DNA from: Herbaspirillum huttiense
GTDB taxonomy: Bacteria > Pseudomonadota > Gammaproteobacteria > Burkholderiales > Burkholderiaceae_D
Assembly (NCBI RefSeq): GCF_004367745.1
Contig: NZ_CP037993.1
Location: forward strand, 1,488,001 to 1,552,000
Reading direction: 5' to 3'
Length of the DNA: 64,000 nt
Each line of letters starts with the position of its first letter. The stretch's first letter is position 1. Positions 19,115-27,123 of this stretch are shown here, piece after piece. Below the pieces are notes generated by a model, which ran no database searches, had not been told where the DNA came from, and saw nothing but the letters and a program-made list of their open reading frames with translations. Made by a program: the position numbers and the translations under genes.

Positions 19115-19713
19115 GCCCGCGCGCCGGCAAGACCCGCGCCATCCTGCTCGATGCCGCGCTGGCCGCGTTTGCCCGGCGCGGCGTGCGGGCCACCACGCTG
19201 GAACACGTGGCGGCCAGCGCGGCTTTTACGCGCGGGGCGGTGTACTGGCACTTCCCGGACAAGCTGTCCCTGGTCAATGCCGTGTTCGATGATCTGGTCT
19301 GGCCCTTCGACATCGGTCCGGAACTGGCGGTCTATCGCCAGAGCGAGCAGCCGCTGTTGTTGCTGCGCGAGGTGCTGTGGTTGAAGCTGCTGGACTACCT
19401 GCGCAACGTACGGCAGCGGCGTCGCATGGAAGTGGTGCTGCGTTATCGCGGCACGCCCGAGCTGCCGGAGGAATTGGGTGAACGTATCGAGTCGCTGAGC
19501 CTGCGCGCCCTGCAGCATCTGACCGCCGCCCTCAATATCGCCTATGAACGCGGCCAGTTGCGGCGCGGACTCACGCCCATCGACGTGGCGCGCTGCCTGG
19601 TGGCGGCCTGCATGGGCGTCATTGCCGAGCACATGGAAGACCCGCAGGCGCGCCTGGAACATTCCTTCCATCTGGCACCGCTGTTGGTGCTGCAAGGCGC
19701 TGAAGTGGCGTAA
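19111..19713 (+). CDS. TetR-family repressor of the AcrR/TtgR type, fourth gene of the efflux operon
   Basis: 200 residues; the ATG overlaps the channel-gene stop (ATGA). The HTH is at about residues 10-55 ([38 protein letters not shown]), with the YWHFPDK segment typical of AcrR, TtgR and MexR-like TetR repressors of RND pumps. The long C-terminal helical domain would bind ligands. Such repressors are usually divergent from their pump genes. Here that position is held by another TetR gene at 12502, so this one may give delayed feedback from inside the operon. Confidence 0.85.
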   Translation: MSPRAGKTRAILLDAALAAFARRGVRATTLEHVAASAAFTRGAVYWHFPDKLSLVNAVFDDLVWPFDIGPELAVYRQSEQPLLLLREVLWLKLLDYLRNVRQRRRMEVVLRYRGTPELPEELGERIESLSLRALQHLTAALNIAYERGQLRRGLTPIDVARCLVAACMGVIAEHMEDPQARLEHSFHLAPLLVLQGAEVA

Positions 19714-19717
19714 AAGT

Positions 19718-20638
19718 TCAGTGCCGCCCGCTGGCGCGCGCGATCAGGGCGTTGAGGAAAGCGCGCGCCGCATTGGGCAAGGTGCGTCCGGCCAGGGACT
19801 GGATTTCCAGCTGCAGGGTGTTCATGTCCTTGTCCCGGATGGGCAGGGCGGCCAGCTGTCCTTCGCGCACCAGCTTGCGGATGGGCAGCGCGGCCGAGAA
19901 GCCGATGCCGTCGCCGGACATCACGAAGCACAGCAGGGCACTGATGGAGTCCGCCGCCAGGGTCGGCTCCAGCAGCACGTTGCGGCGGCTGCAGCAGGCA
20001 TCGATCAGCCGCCGCATGGTGATGTTCTTCTGCGGCATGGCCAGCGGATACGGGGCAAGTTCCGACAGGCTGACCTGCTTGCGATGGGCCAGTGCATGGT
20101 CCGGCCGCATCACCGCCATGATGGGCGCGCGCTGGGCGAACTCGACCTTGATGTCCGGATCCGGTGCCATGGTGAAGGTCAGTCCCAGGTCGACTGCGCC
20201 TTCGCGGATCTGCTGCGCCACGTGGACTGCATTGCCCACCGAGAGCTGGAAACGGATGCCCTTGTGCTGGCGGCAGAATTGCTCAATGGCCGCTGGTACG
20301 AATTCCAGCGCGAAACCCTCAGTGGTCGCCAGCTTCACCTCCCCGCGCCGCAAGCCCTTCAAGGCCGCCAGTTCATTGCCGATGCGTTCGGCTTCCAGTT
20401 GCTGGCGCAGCGCGTGCGCGGCCAGCAGTTCTCCGGCGGCATTGGGCCGCATGCCGCGCGAGACGCGCTCGAAGAGCGGCGTGTCGAGTTCGGCTTCGAG
20501 CCGCGCGATCTGGCGGCTGATGGCCGAGGAGGCGACGTTGAGCGTATTGGCCGCTTCGGTAATGGAGCCGCGCCGCACCACTTCAAGGAAGTAGCGCACG
20601 GCGGTCTCCTGCAGCACACGGGTATGGATGATGGACAT
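19718..20638 (-). CDS. LysR-type regulator of the adjacent MFS-amidase-RidA-DauA genes
   Basis: 306 residues from the ATG at 20638; the frame is open to an ATG at 20704, but the family N-terminus (VLQETAVRYFLEVVRRGSI) fits the shorter form. The HTH is at about residues 10-65 (AANTLNVASSAISRQIARLE, LFERVSRGM), followed by a normal substrate-binding domain. It is divergent to the transporter gene across a region with a 10-bp inverted repeat, so it probably regulates that operon and itself. Its stop lies 4 bp from the convergent TetR stop. Confidence 0.85.
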   Translation of the reverse strand: MSIIHTRVLQETAVRYFLEVVRRGSITEAANTLNVASSAISRQIARLEAELDTPLFERVSRGMRPNAAGELLAAHALRQQLEAERIGNELAALKGLRRGEVKLATTEGFALEFVPAAIEQFCRQHKGIRFQLSVGNAVHVAQQIREGAVDLGLTFTMAPDPDIKVEFAQRAPIMAVMRPDHALAHRKQVSLSELAPYPLAMPQKNITMRRLIDACCSRRNVLLEPTLAADSISALLCFVMSGDGIGFSAALPIRKLVREGQLAALPIRDKDMNTLQLEIQSLAGRTLPNAARAFLNALIARASGRH

Positions 20639-20653
20639 CCATGAATTGTAGGA

Positions 20654-20709
20654 ATGGTTTGCCGATTCGGCAATCACTGGTTCGAAAACTTGTACTTGTG
20701 GCAAACCAT
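20654..20709. promoter_or_regulatory. Candidate LysR operator region with a perfect 10-bp inverted repeat
   Basis: ATGGTTTGCC at 20654-20663 is matched exactly by GGCAAACCAT at 20700-20709. A third half-site forms a small palindrome with the first arm (TTGCC-GATTC-GGCAA, 20659-20673). Two or three spaced half-sites between divergent genes are what a LysR tetramer binds. Confidence 0.5.
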
Positions 20710-20777
20710 GTGCAGGCTTAGGATGCTTTCACGGATCGGCGGCAGGGTGCCCGCCGTCGCGTCGCGAGGGAGGCTTC

Positions 20778-22013
20778 ATGGATGCTGCACAGGCTGCAAT
20801 GACGAAGGCGCAGGGCGAGGGACGCTACAAGTATCTGGTATTGGTGCTGCTGTACCTGGGCTGGTGCGTGTCCTACATCGACCGCGCCGCCATCACCTTC
20901 GCCGCCACCCAGATCGCCAGCGAATTCGCGCTCAAGCCGTCCGACCTCGGCATCCTGCTGTCGAGTTTCTTCCTCGGCTATTCCCTCCTGCAACTGCCCG
21001 GCGGCTGGCTGGCCGACCGCTACGGTTCGCGTCCCGTCATCGTCATCTCCATCCTGCTGTGGTCGGTCTTCACCGGCGTGACCGGCATGGCCTGGTCGGT
21101 GACCAGCCTGGTGGTGATCCGCTTCATCTTCGGTCTGGGCGAGGGCGCGTTTCCGGCCGCCAGCGTCAAGGGCGTGGCAGAAAACTTCAGCCGCGAGGAA
21201 CGGCCCAAGATGTCCTCGCTGCTGATGTCCTCCAACTACATCGGCAGCATGCTGGCCCCGCTGCTGATCGCACCGCTGATCATGCATTTCGGCTGGCGCG
21301 CGGTGTTCCATACCATCGGCATTGCCGGGCTGGTGTTCGCCCTCGTGTACTGGTTCTGCGTGCGTCCGGTACGGCCCGGCAAGGACGGTCCCAAGGCCAT
21401 CAACAAGGAAGCCTTCGCGGCCCTGCTCAGGATGCCGCTGATGTGGAAGATCGTGGCGGTGTGGTTTGGCCTGTCCATCATCAACAAGGGGCTCGACAGC
21501 TGGATGCCGACCTATCTGATGACCGTGCGCGGCCTCAATCTCAAGGCGGTCGGCTTGCTGCTGCCGCTGCCCTACATCATGGCCGGTCTGTCGACCGCCA
21601 TCGGCGGCTGGGTCATGGTGCGCTTCTTCGATGGCCGTGAGAAGCTGCTGCTGATTGCCTCTTCGCTGCTGACCGCCGTCTTCGTCTACTGCATGTACAC
21701 TGCCGCGACCGTCGAGGGCGTCATCGCCTGGCAATGCCTGGCTTACTTCTTCAAGTCCTTCGTGCTGGCCACCTGCATCGCGTTGCCGACCAAGCTGCTG
21801 CAGGCGCAGCTGGTGGGCAGCGGCGTGGGCATGGTCAACCTGGGCGGGCAACTGGCGGGCTTCATTTCGCCGCTGGTGATCGGCTTCCTGGTCAGCGCCT
21901 TTGCCAACTACGATTACGCCTTCAGCTTCCTGATCGGCGCGGCCCTGTTCTCGGTGCTGGTGAGCCTGTTCATCCGCACCAGCAAGACCGGTGGCCAGAT
22001 GCAGCCGGCCTGA
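20778..22013 (+). CDS. MFS transporter, ACS (anion:cation symporter)-like family
   Basis: 411 residues with about 12 transmembrane segments. ACS-like features are YIDRAAITFAATQIASEF in the first helix, GGWLADRYGSRPVI in loop 2-3 and FGLGEGAFPAASVKGVAENF in helix 4. This family imports organic anions such as sugar acids, tartrate or N-acyl compounds together with protons. It is the first gene of a run of four close same-strand genes (amidase 19 bp downstream, then RidA and DauA), so it likely imports the substrate of the amidase. The substrate itself is unknown. Confidence 0.8.
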   Translation: MDAAQAAMTKAQGEGRYKYLVLVLLYLGWCVSYIDRAAITFAATQIASEFALKPSDLGILLSSFFLGYSLLQLPGGWLADRYGSRPVIVISILLWSVFTGVTGMAWSVTSLVVIRFIFGLGEGAFPAASVKGVAENFSREERPKMSSLLMSSNYIGSMLAPLLIAPLIMHFGWRAVFHTIGIAGLVFALVYWFCVRPVRPGKDGPKAINKEAFAALLRMPLMWKIVAVWFGLSIINKGLDSWMPTYLMTVRGLNLKAVGLLLPLPYIMAGLSTAIGGWVMVRFFDGREKLLLIASSLLTAVFVYCMYTAATVEGVIAWQCLAYFFKSFVLATCIALPTKLLQAQLVGSGVGMVNLGGQLAGFISPLVIGFLVSAFANYDYAFSFLIGAALFSVLVSLFIRTSKTGGQMQPA

Positions 22014-22032
22014 TCCACTTACAAGGAAATTC

Positions 22033-23553
22033 ATGTCCGATTCCCTCGTCGAAAAAACTGCCGTCGAACTGCGCCAGCTGATCGGCAGCAAGCAAGTCTC
22101 TCCGGTCGAGTTGCTGGACGCCTGCATCGCCCGCATCGAAGACCTCAATCCCCACATCAACGCCGTGACCGCCACCTGCTTCGAGCGTGCCCGCAAGGAG
22201 GCGCGTGCGGCCGAGCAGGCGGTCATGGTCGGGGCTGAACTGGGGCTGCTGCACGGCCTGCCCATCGGCATCAAGGATCTCGAAGAAACCGAAGGCCTGC
22301 TGACCACCTACGGCTCGCCTATCTATCGCGGCAACGTCCCCGCACACGACAACGCGCTGGTGGCGCGCCTGCGCGCGGCCGGTGCCATCGTGGCCGGCAA
22401 GACCAACGTGCCCGAGATGGGGGCCGGGGCCAACAGCCGCAATACGGTGTGGGGGGCCACCGGCAATCCCTTCAATCCGCTGCTCAATGCGGGCGGCTCC
22501 TCCGGAGGCTCGGCGGCGGCGCTGGCGGTGGACCTGCTGCCGCTGTGCTCGGGCTCGGATACCGGTGGCTCGCTGCGCATTCCGGCGGCCAAGTGCGGCG
22601 TCGTGGGATTCCGTCCCTCGCCGGGACTGGTACCGAGCGAGCGCAAGCTGCTGGGCTGGACGCCGATCTCGGTGGTCGGTCCGATGGGCCGCAATGTGGC
22701 CGATACCGTGCTGCAATTGCGCGCCACCATTGGCCTGCATGCCAGCGATCCCTTGAGCCACGCGGTCGATGAAGCGGCGTTCGCGGCCTTGCCGCCGGTG
22801 GACTTGTCGCGCCTGCGCATCGGCTATACCGAAGACTTCGGCGTGTGCGCAGTGGACGAGGGCATTCGCGCAGTGTTCCGCCAGAAGATGGCTGCCATCA
22901 GCCGTTTCGTGCAGGTTTGCGAGCCCGTGGAGATGGAGATGGGCGAGGCCCATCGCGCCTTCGACGTGATCCGTGCCGAAGCCTTCGTGGCAGGGTTCGA
23001 GGCCGCCTATCGCCGCGATCCCGCTTCGCTCGGCCCCAACACCCGCGCCAACTACGAGATGGGTGCGGCCATGAGCTTGTCCGACTGCGCCTGGGCGCAG
23101 GGCGAGCAGACGCGCCTGTTCCGTCGCTTCCAGCAGCTGTATGCGCGCTATGACCTGATCCTCTCGCCGACCACGCCGGTGTCGCCTTTCCCGTGGAGCG
23201 AGCTGTACCTGAAGGAGGTCAACGGCGCGCCATTGGAAAATTATTATCGCTGGCTGGCCCTGACCTATGTGGTCACACTGGTTACCAATCCCTCGATCTC
23301 GCTGCCCTGCGGCCGTGATCATCGCGGCATGCCCTTCGGCTTGCAGGTCACCGGTGCCTTCCGCGACGATGCCCGTTTGCTGGCCTGGGCCGGCGCGCTG
23401 GAGGCGGCGTTCGCGGGCGATGAGACATTGCAGCGGCCACGGCCTGACCTGGCGAAGCTGAAGTCCGTCAACGCAGAGCTGACGTCCCTGGTTACCCATC
23501 CGCCCATCTTCGATGGTGCGGCGACGGCAGCGTCGGCGCAGGCTGCGGTATAA
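22033..23553 (+). CDS. Amidase of the amidase-signature family
   Basis: 506 residues from the ATG at 22033, with an AAGGAAAT ribosome binding site. The Ser-cisSer-Lys triad is visible: Lys in GLPIGIKDLEE (near residue 82), the Gly/Ser-rich NAGGSSGGSAAALAV (near 157) and the nucleophile region GSDTGGSLRIPAA (near 178). It hydrolyses an amide bond in the cytoplasm; substrates in this family range from simple amides to N-acyl compounds and peptides. Between a transporter and a D-amino-acid dehydrogenase, it may release a D-amino acid from an amide or N-acyl precursor, which is inference. Confidence 0.88.
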   Translation: MSDSLVEKTAVELRQLIGSKQVSPVELLDACIARIEDLNPHINAVTATCFERARKEARAAEQAVMVGAELGLLHGLPIGIKDLEETEGLLTTYGSPIYRGNVPAHDNALVARLRAAGAIVAGKTNVPEMGAGANSRNTVWGATGNPFNPLLNAGGSSGGSAAALAVDLLPLCSGSDTGGSLRIPAAKCGVVGFRPSPGLVPSERKLLGWTPISVVGPMGRNVADTVLQLRATIGLHASDPLSHAVDEAAFAALPPVDLSRLRIGYTEDFGVCAVDEGIRAVFRQKMAAISRFVQVCEPVEMEMGEAHRAFDVIRAEAFVAGFEAAYRRDPASLGPNTRANYEMGAAMSLSDCAWAQGEQTRLFRRFQQLYARYDLILSPTTPVSPFPWSELYLKEVNGAPLENYYRWLALTYVVTLVTNPSISLPCGRDHRGMPFGLQVTGAFRDDARLLAWAGALEAAFAGDETLQRPRPDLAKLKSVNAELTSLVTHPPIFDGAATAASAQAAV

Positions 23554-23586
23554 ACCATTTATATCATTTCATTCTTGAACGATTCC

Positions 23587-23937
23587 ATGAACACGATCCA
23601 ACGCTTCAATACCAATGCCCGCATGAGCCAGCTGGTGCTGGCCAACAACTTTGCCTTCGTCGCCGGCCAGGTGGCGGACCATCCGGGTGCGCCCATCCCG
23701 CAGCAGGCCAGCGAAGTGCTGGCCAAGGTCGATGCCCAGTTGCAGGCCCAGGGGATCGCGCGCGAGCGCATCGTCAGCGCCAATGTCTGGCTCTCCAGCC
23801 CGGAGCATTTCGCTGCCTTCAATGCGGTGTGGGATGCCTGGGTCCCTGCAGGCCATGCGCCCACGCGCGCCTGCGTGCAGGCACTGCTGATGGCCCCGGG
23901 GCTGGACGTGGAAGTGGCCGTCATCGCCGCCCTCTGA
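23587..23937 (+). CDS. RidA/YjgF-family protein (imine/enamine deaminase)
   Basis: 116 residues from the ATG at 23587; a TTG at 23575 is an alternative start. RidA proteins speed hydrolysis of reactive enamine and imine intermediates to keto acids. Visible features are FAFVAGQVADHP near the N-terminus, then RIVSANVWLSSPEHFAAFN and WVPAGHAPTRACVQALL. The arginine in PTRACV matches the ligand-binding Arg of the family. The flavoenzyme encoded 20 bp downstream produces imino acids, so the pairing makes chemical sense. Confidence 0.82.
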   Translation: MNTIQRFNTNARMSQLVLANNFAFVAGQVADHPGAPIPQQASEVLAKVDAQLQAQGIARERIVSANVWLSSPEHFAAFNAVWDAWVPAGHAPTRACVQALLMAPGLDVEVAVIAAL

Positions 23938-23957
23938 AAAGATCACGGAGTTTGCCC

Positions 23958-25103
23958 ATGAGCCAGCAAGGCCGCGTCGACTATCTCATCATCGGGGCCG
24001 GCATCGCCGGTGCCTCCATCGCTTACTGGCTGGCGCGTCACGGCAGCGTGCTGCTGCTGGAGCGCGAATCGCAGCCGGGCTATCACAGCACCGGCCGCTC
24101 GGCCGCGCTCTACATGGAGAGCTACGGTCCGCCGCAAGTGCGGGCGCTGACCTGCGCCAGCCGCGCCTTCTTCGATCATCCGCCCGAGGGCTTCGCCGAC
24201 CATGCCCTGCTGACGCCGCGCGGTGCCTTGTTCTATGCGACCGCTGCCTTGCACGCGGAACTCGATGCCCATGAAGCGCTGGTGCGTTCGGTGTCCGACA
24301 AGGTGCAGCGCCTCGATGCGGCGCAGACCCGCGCCATGGTGCCAGTGCTGCGTGAGCAAGACCTGATCGGTTCGGTCTACGAGGAAGATGCCAGCGACAT
24401 TGACGTGCATGCCTTGCACCAGGGCTTCCTGCGCGGCGCGCGGGCAGCGGGCGCACGCGTGCTGTGCAATGCCGAGGTGCAGTCGCTGCAGCATGGCCAT
24501 GCGCAGGGAGAGAGCACGTGGCATGTGCAGACGAGTCAGGGCGAGTTGCGCGCGGGCGTCATCGTCAACGCCGCCGGTGCCTGGGCCGACGAGATCGGGC
24601 AACTGGCCGGAGCCGCGCCCATCGGACTGGTGCCGAAGCGGCGTTCAGCCTTCACCTTCACGGCACCGGCCGATAGCGCCCACTGGCCAATGTTCATGCC
24701 GGTCGATGAATCTTTCTACATCAAGCCGGATGCCGGCCTGCTGCTGGGTTCGCCGGCCAATGCCGATCCGGTCGGAGCGCACGACGTGCAGGCCGAGGAA
24801 CTGGATATCGCCATCGCCATCGACCATATCCAGAACGGCACGACGCTGGAGATCCGGCGTCCGGCGCACGTCTGGGCCGGCCTGCGTTCCTTCGTGAGCG
24901 ACGGCAGTTTCGTCGGCGGCTACGACGCCAAGGTGCCGGATTTCTTCTGGGCTGCCGGGCAGGGCGGGTATGGCATTCAGTCGTCACCGGCGGCGGGCGA
25001 GGCCTATGCGGCCCTGATCCGGGGCGAGCCGGTGCCGGCGCATATCGCGCGCTTCGGGGTCGATGCCGCGGCCTTGAGTCCGGCGCGGCTCAGGCCAGCT
25101 TGA
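23958..25103 (+). CDS. dauA: FAD-dependent D-amino-acid dehydrogenase, D-arginine dehydrogenase (DauA)-like
   Basis: 381 residues from the ATG at 23958, with a CACGGAG ribosome binding site. The FAD-binding dinucleotide fold is at the N-terminus (DYLIIGAGIAGASIAYWLA, then LLERESQPGYHSTGRSAA). From memory it closely matches Pseudomonas aeruginosa DauA, sharing GYHSTGRSAA, PQVRALT-ASRAFFD, GLVPKRRSAF, DESFYIKPDAGLLLGSPANA and a C-terminal WAGLRSF. DauA oxidises D-arginine and other D-amino acids to imino acids, which become 2-keto acids. No dauB-like L-arginine dehydrogenase gene lies nearby, so the physiological substrate may differ from D-arginine. Confidence 0.8.
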   Translation: MSQQGRVDYLIIGAGIAGASIAYWLARHGSVLLLERESQPGYHSTGRSAALYMESYGPPQVRALTCASRAFFDHPPEGFADHALLTPRGALFYATAALHAELDAHEALVRSVSDKVQRLDAAQTRAMVPVLREQDLIGSVYEEDASDIDVHALHQGFLRGARAAGARVLCNAEVQSLQHGHAQGESTWHVQTSQGELRAGVIVNAAGAWADEIGQLAGAAPIGLVPKRRSAFTFTAPADSAHWPMFMPVDESFYIKPDAGLLLGSPANADPVGAHDVQAEELDIAIAIDHIQNGTTLEIRRPAHVWAGLRSFVSDGSFVGGYDAKVPDFFWAAGQGGYGIQSSPAAGEAYAALIRGEPVPAHIARFGVDAAALSPARLRPA

Positions 25104-25815
25104 GGCTGGCCGTGCTGCGCATCTGCGCTGCCTCTTCTTGTGCCTGCATCGCCTCCACCAGCTTGTGCAGCACCTGGCCGGTGAGGCGAGCGAGCAGGCC
25201 CTCGTGATCCTGCTCATACTTTTTCAACAGCCGCAGGCAATCCTGATCCACCCACATCCAGTCGCCGCTGCGGCTCTGCGGCGGCAATTGCGCGCGTGCT
25301 GCCAGCGGTAGCGGCGCTATCTCCTCCTGCCATGCCCACAGGTAGTCGTGACGGTGCGAGCGCGTGAAGGGCAGCCCGCAGACCTCGGCCACCAGCGGGT
25401 CGTGGCGCATGGTGAAATCGATGATCTCGCGCCGCAGGCTGCCGTCCGGCATCGGATGCAAGGCTTCGATCCAGCAATGGTAATCCTTCAGTTCAGACAG
25501 CTTGCGCGCACTGCGCCGTGCCTTGCGGCCCGGATGCATGGCAACGTAGAGACCGCTGCCGCAGTCAATGACCTCGCCGCCCGACAGCGCCGTGTAAGGA
25601 CGATTGAGCAGGAGGCGCAGCACGCGCGCACCTACCAGGGCGTAATCGGCGCAGCGCCCCAGCGTGCCCATGGTCAGCCGTGCTTCGGCGGCCGCTTCTT
25701 CCATGACCGCATTGAGGGCGGCATCGATCATGCCGCGCAGCGCCGGGGCGACCGGCAGCGTGAGGGCGGCACCGTTGGCGGCGGGGGCAGCGGCGAAGGA
25801 CATACCGGGACTCAT
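25090..25815 (-). CDS. Unknown protein with a transglutaminase-like Cys-His-Asp pattern
   Basis: 241 residues. I cannot name the family with confidence. Residues about 50-140 show the order of a transglutaminase/papain-like core: C55 in RCADYALVGARVL, H113 in DYHCWIEAL and D133 in IIDFTMRHD. The order Cys, then H-x-W-(I/V)-E, then D-x-T, is characteristic of that fold, so a thiol hydrolase or acyltransferase is plausible. There is no signal peptide or membrane helix. It is the last gene of the FlgE/FliD operon, 10 bp after flgE, and its 3' end overlaps the convergent dauA gene by 14 bp. GAGG lies 9 bp before the ATG. Confidence 0.6.
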   Translation of the reverse strand: MSPGMSFAAAPAANGAALTLPVAPALRGMIDAALNAVMEEAAAEARLTMGTLGRCADYALVGARVLRLLLNRPYTALSGGEVIDCGSGLYVAMHPGRKARRSARKLSELKDYHCWIEALHPMPDGSLRREIIDFTMRHDPLVAEVCGLPFTRSHRHDYLWAWQEEIAPLPLAARAQLPPQSRSGDWMWVDQDCLRLLKKYEQDHEGLLARLTGQVLHKLVEAMQAQEEAAQMRSTASLKLA

Positions 25816-25825
25816 GCGTGCATCC

Positions 25826-27088
25826 TCATCGCAGGCTGATGAGCGTCTGCAATACCGTGTCCTGCACCTTGATGGATTGCGAATTGGCCTGGTAGACGCG
25901 CTGCGCCACGATCATGTTGACCAGCTCGGCGGTCAGGTCGACGTTGGATTGTTCGACGGCACGGCCCTGCAGGCTGCCGAAGGTGGCCGTGGTGGGGGTG
26001 CCGACCAGCGGACTGCCGGCCGCCGCCGTGGCCTGGTAGAGATTGTTGCCCAGCGGCTGCAGTCCGTTCGGGTTGGCGAAGTTGACCAGCACGATCTGGC
26101 CCAGCACCTTGGTTTGCTGGTTGCTGTAGCTGCCCACCAGGCTGCCATCCTTGCCGATACTGAAGCTGGAGAGCGTGCCCGGCGGCGAGCCATCCTGCGA
26201 TTGCGCCAGGTTGGCAAAGGCCGAACCGGTCTGGGTGGAGCCGGCGTAGTTCAGTGCGATGGGCGTGGGGAAGCTGGCCCCGCCCTTGACCATGCTGCTC
26301 AGGTCGACCGTCATGCCGGTGCTGGCGGTGAGGGCACCGGTGGCATCGAAGCGCAGCGTGCCCAGCAGTTGCGGGCCGGTGGCCGGTGGCGCGGCGTTGA
26401 TCAGCTTGCCGTCCAGCGTGCCATACACCGACCAGGTGGTAGCGGGCGGGCTGCCGGTCGGCGGGCTCTTCACGTAGTAGGTCTGCAGCGAATACGGATT
26501 GCCCAGGCTGTCATACACGGTCGCGCCGGTGGAATTGTTGTAGCTGTTGGGATTGGCCGGATCGAAGGGACTGATGGTCGGCACGCTCTTGCGCGAGTCG
26601 AGGTTGATCTTGGTGGTGATGCGCGAGGTGGCAGTGGCCGGGAGGGTGGCCGTATCGATCTTCAGCGGTACCGGATCGCCGCCTGCGGCACCGGCCGGAT
26701 AGCCGGTGAGATAGGCACCGTTCATGCTGGGGTTGATGAGGTAGCCATCCTTGTTCAGCTGGAACTGGCCATTGCGCCCGTAACGCGGGGACTGGTCATT
26801 CAGGTTGGCCGCCATGCGGAAAAAGCCGTCGCCGTTGATCGCCACATCCAGCGCATTGTTGGTGGTGGCGATGTTGCCCTGGGTGAAGGCCTGGCTGACA
26901 TTGGCCAGTGTCACTCCGATGCCGACCGGCGAATTGCCGGAGCGGTTCATGGAGTTGGCATAGGCGTCGGCAAATTGCACCTGTCCCTGCTTGAAGCCGA
27001 CGGTGCTGGCGTTGGCCACGTTGTTGCCGACGACTTCCAGATGTTTGCTCGCGCCCTGCAGGCCGCTGAGTCCCTGTTGAAAGCTCAT
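25826..27088 (-). CDS. flgE: Flagellar hook protein FlgE
   Basis: 420 residues. The N-terminal flagellar rod/hook motif is clear (FQQGLSGLQGASKHLEVVGNNVANASTVGFK), followed by QFADAYANSM and hook-type D1/D2 segments such as TNNALDVAINGDGFFRM and YGRNGQFQLNKDGYLI. The C-terminus has the matching coiled-coil part (VDLTAELVNMIVAQRVYQAN, then QTLISLR). FlgE polymerises into the hook. Here it is not followed or preceded by other flg rod genes but is the third gene of a small operon after fliD, 35 bp downstream of it, so it may be a second hook gene or a relocated one. Confidence 0.85.
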   Translation of the reverse strand: MSFQQGLSGLQGASKHLEVVGNNVANASTVGFKQGQVQFADAYANSMNRSGNSPVGIGVTLANVSQAFTQGNIATTNNALDVAINGDGFFRMAANLNDQSPRYGRNGQFQLNKDGYLINPSMNGAYLTGYPAGAAGGDPVPLKIDTATLPATATSRITTKINLDSRKSVPTISPFDPANPNSYNNSTGATVYDSLGNPYSLQTYYVKSPPTGSPPATTWSVYGTLDGKLINAAPPATGPQLLGTLRFDATGALTASTGMTVDLSSMVKGGASFPTPIALNYAGSTQTGSAFANLAQSQDGSPPGTLSSFSIGKDGSLVGSYSNQQTKVLGQIVLVNFANPNGLQPLGNNLYQATAAAGSPLVGTPTTATFGSLQGRAVEQSNVDLTAELVNMIVAQRVYQANSQSIKVQDTVLQTLISLR

Positions 27089-27123
27089 GGTGGTGGTTCC
27101 GTTGAGTGAGGTGGAAAAGGGCG

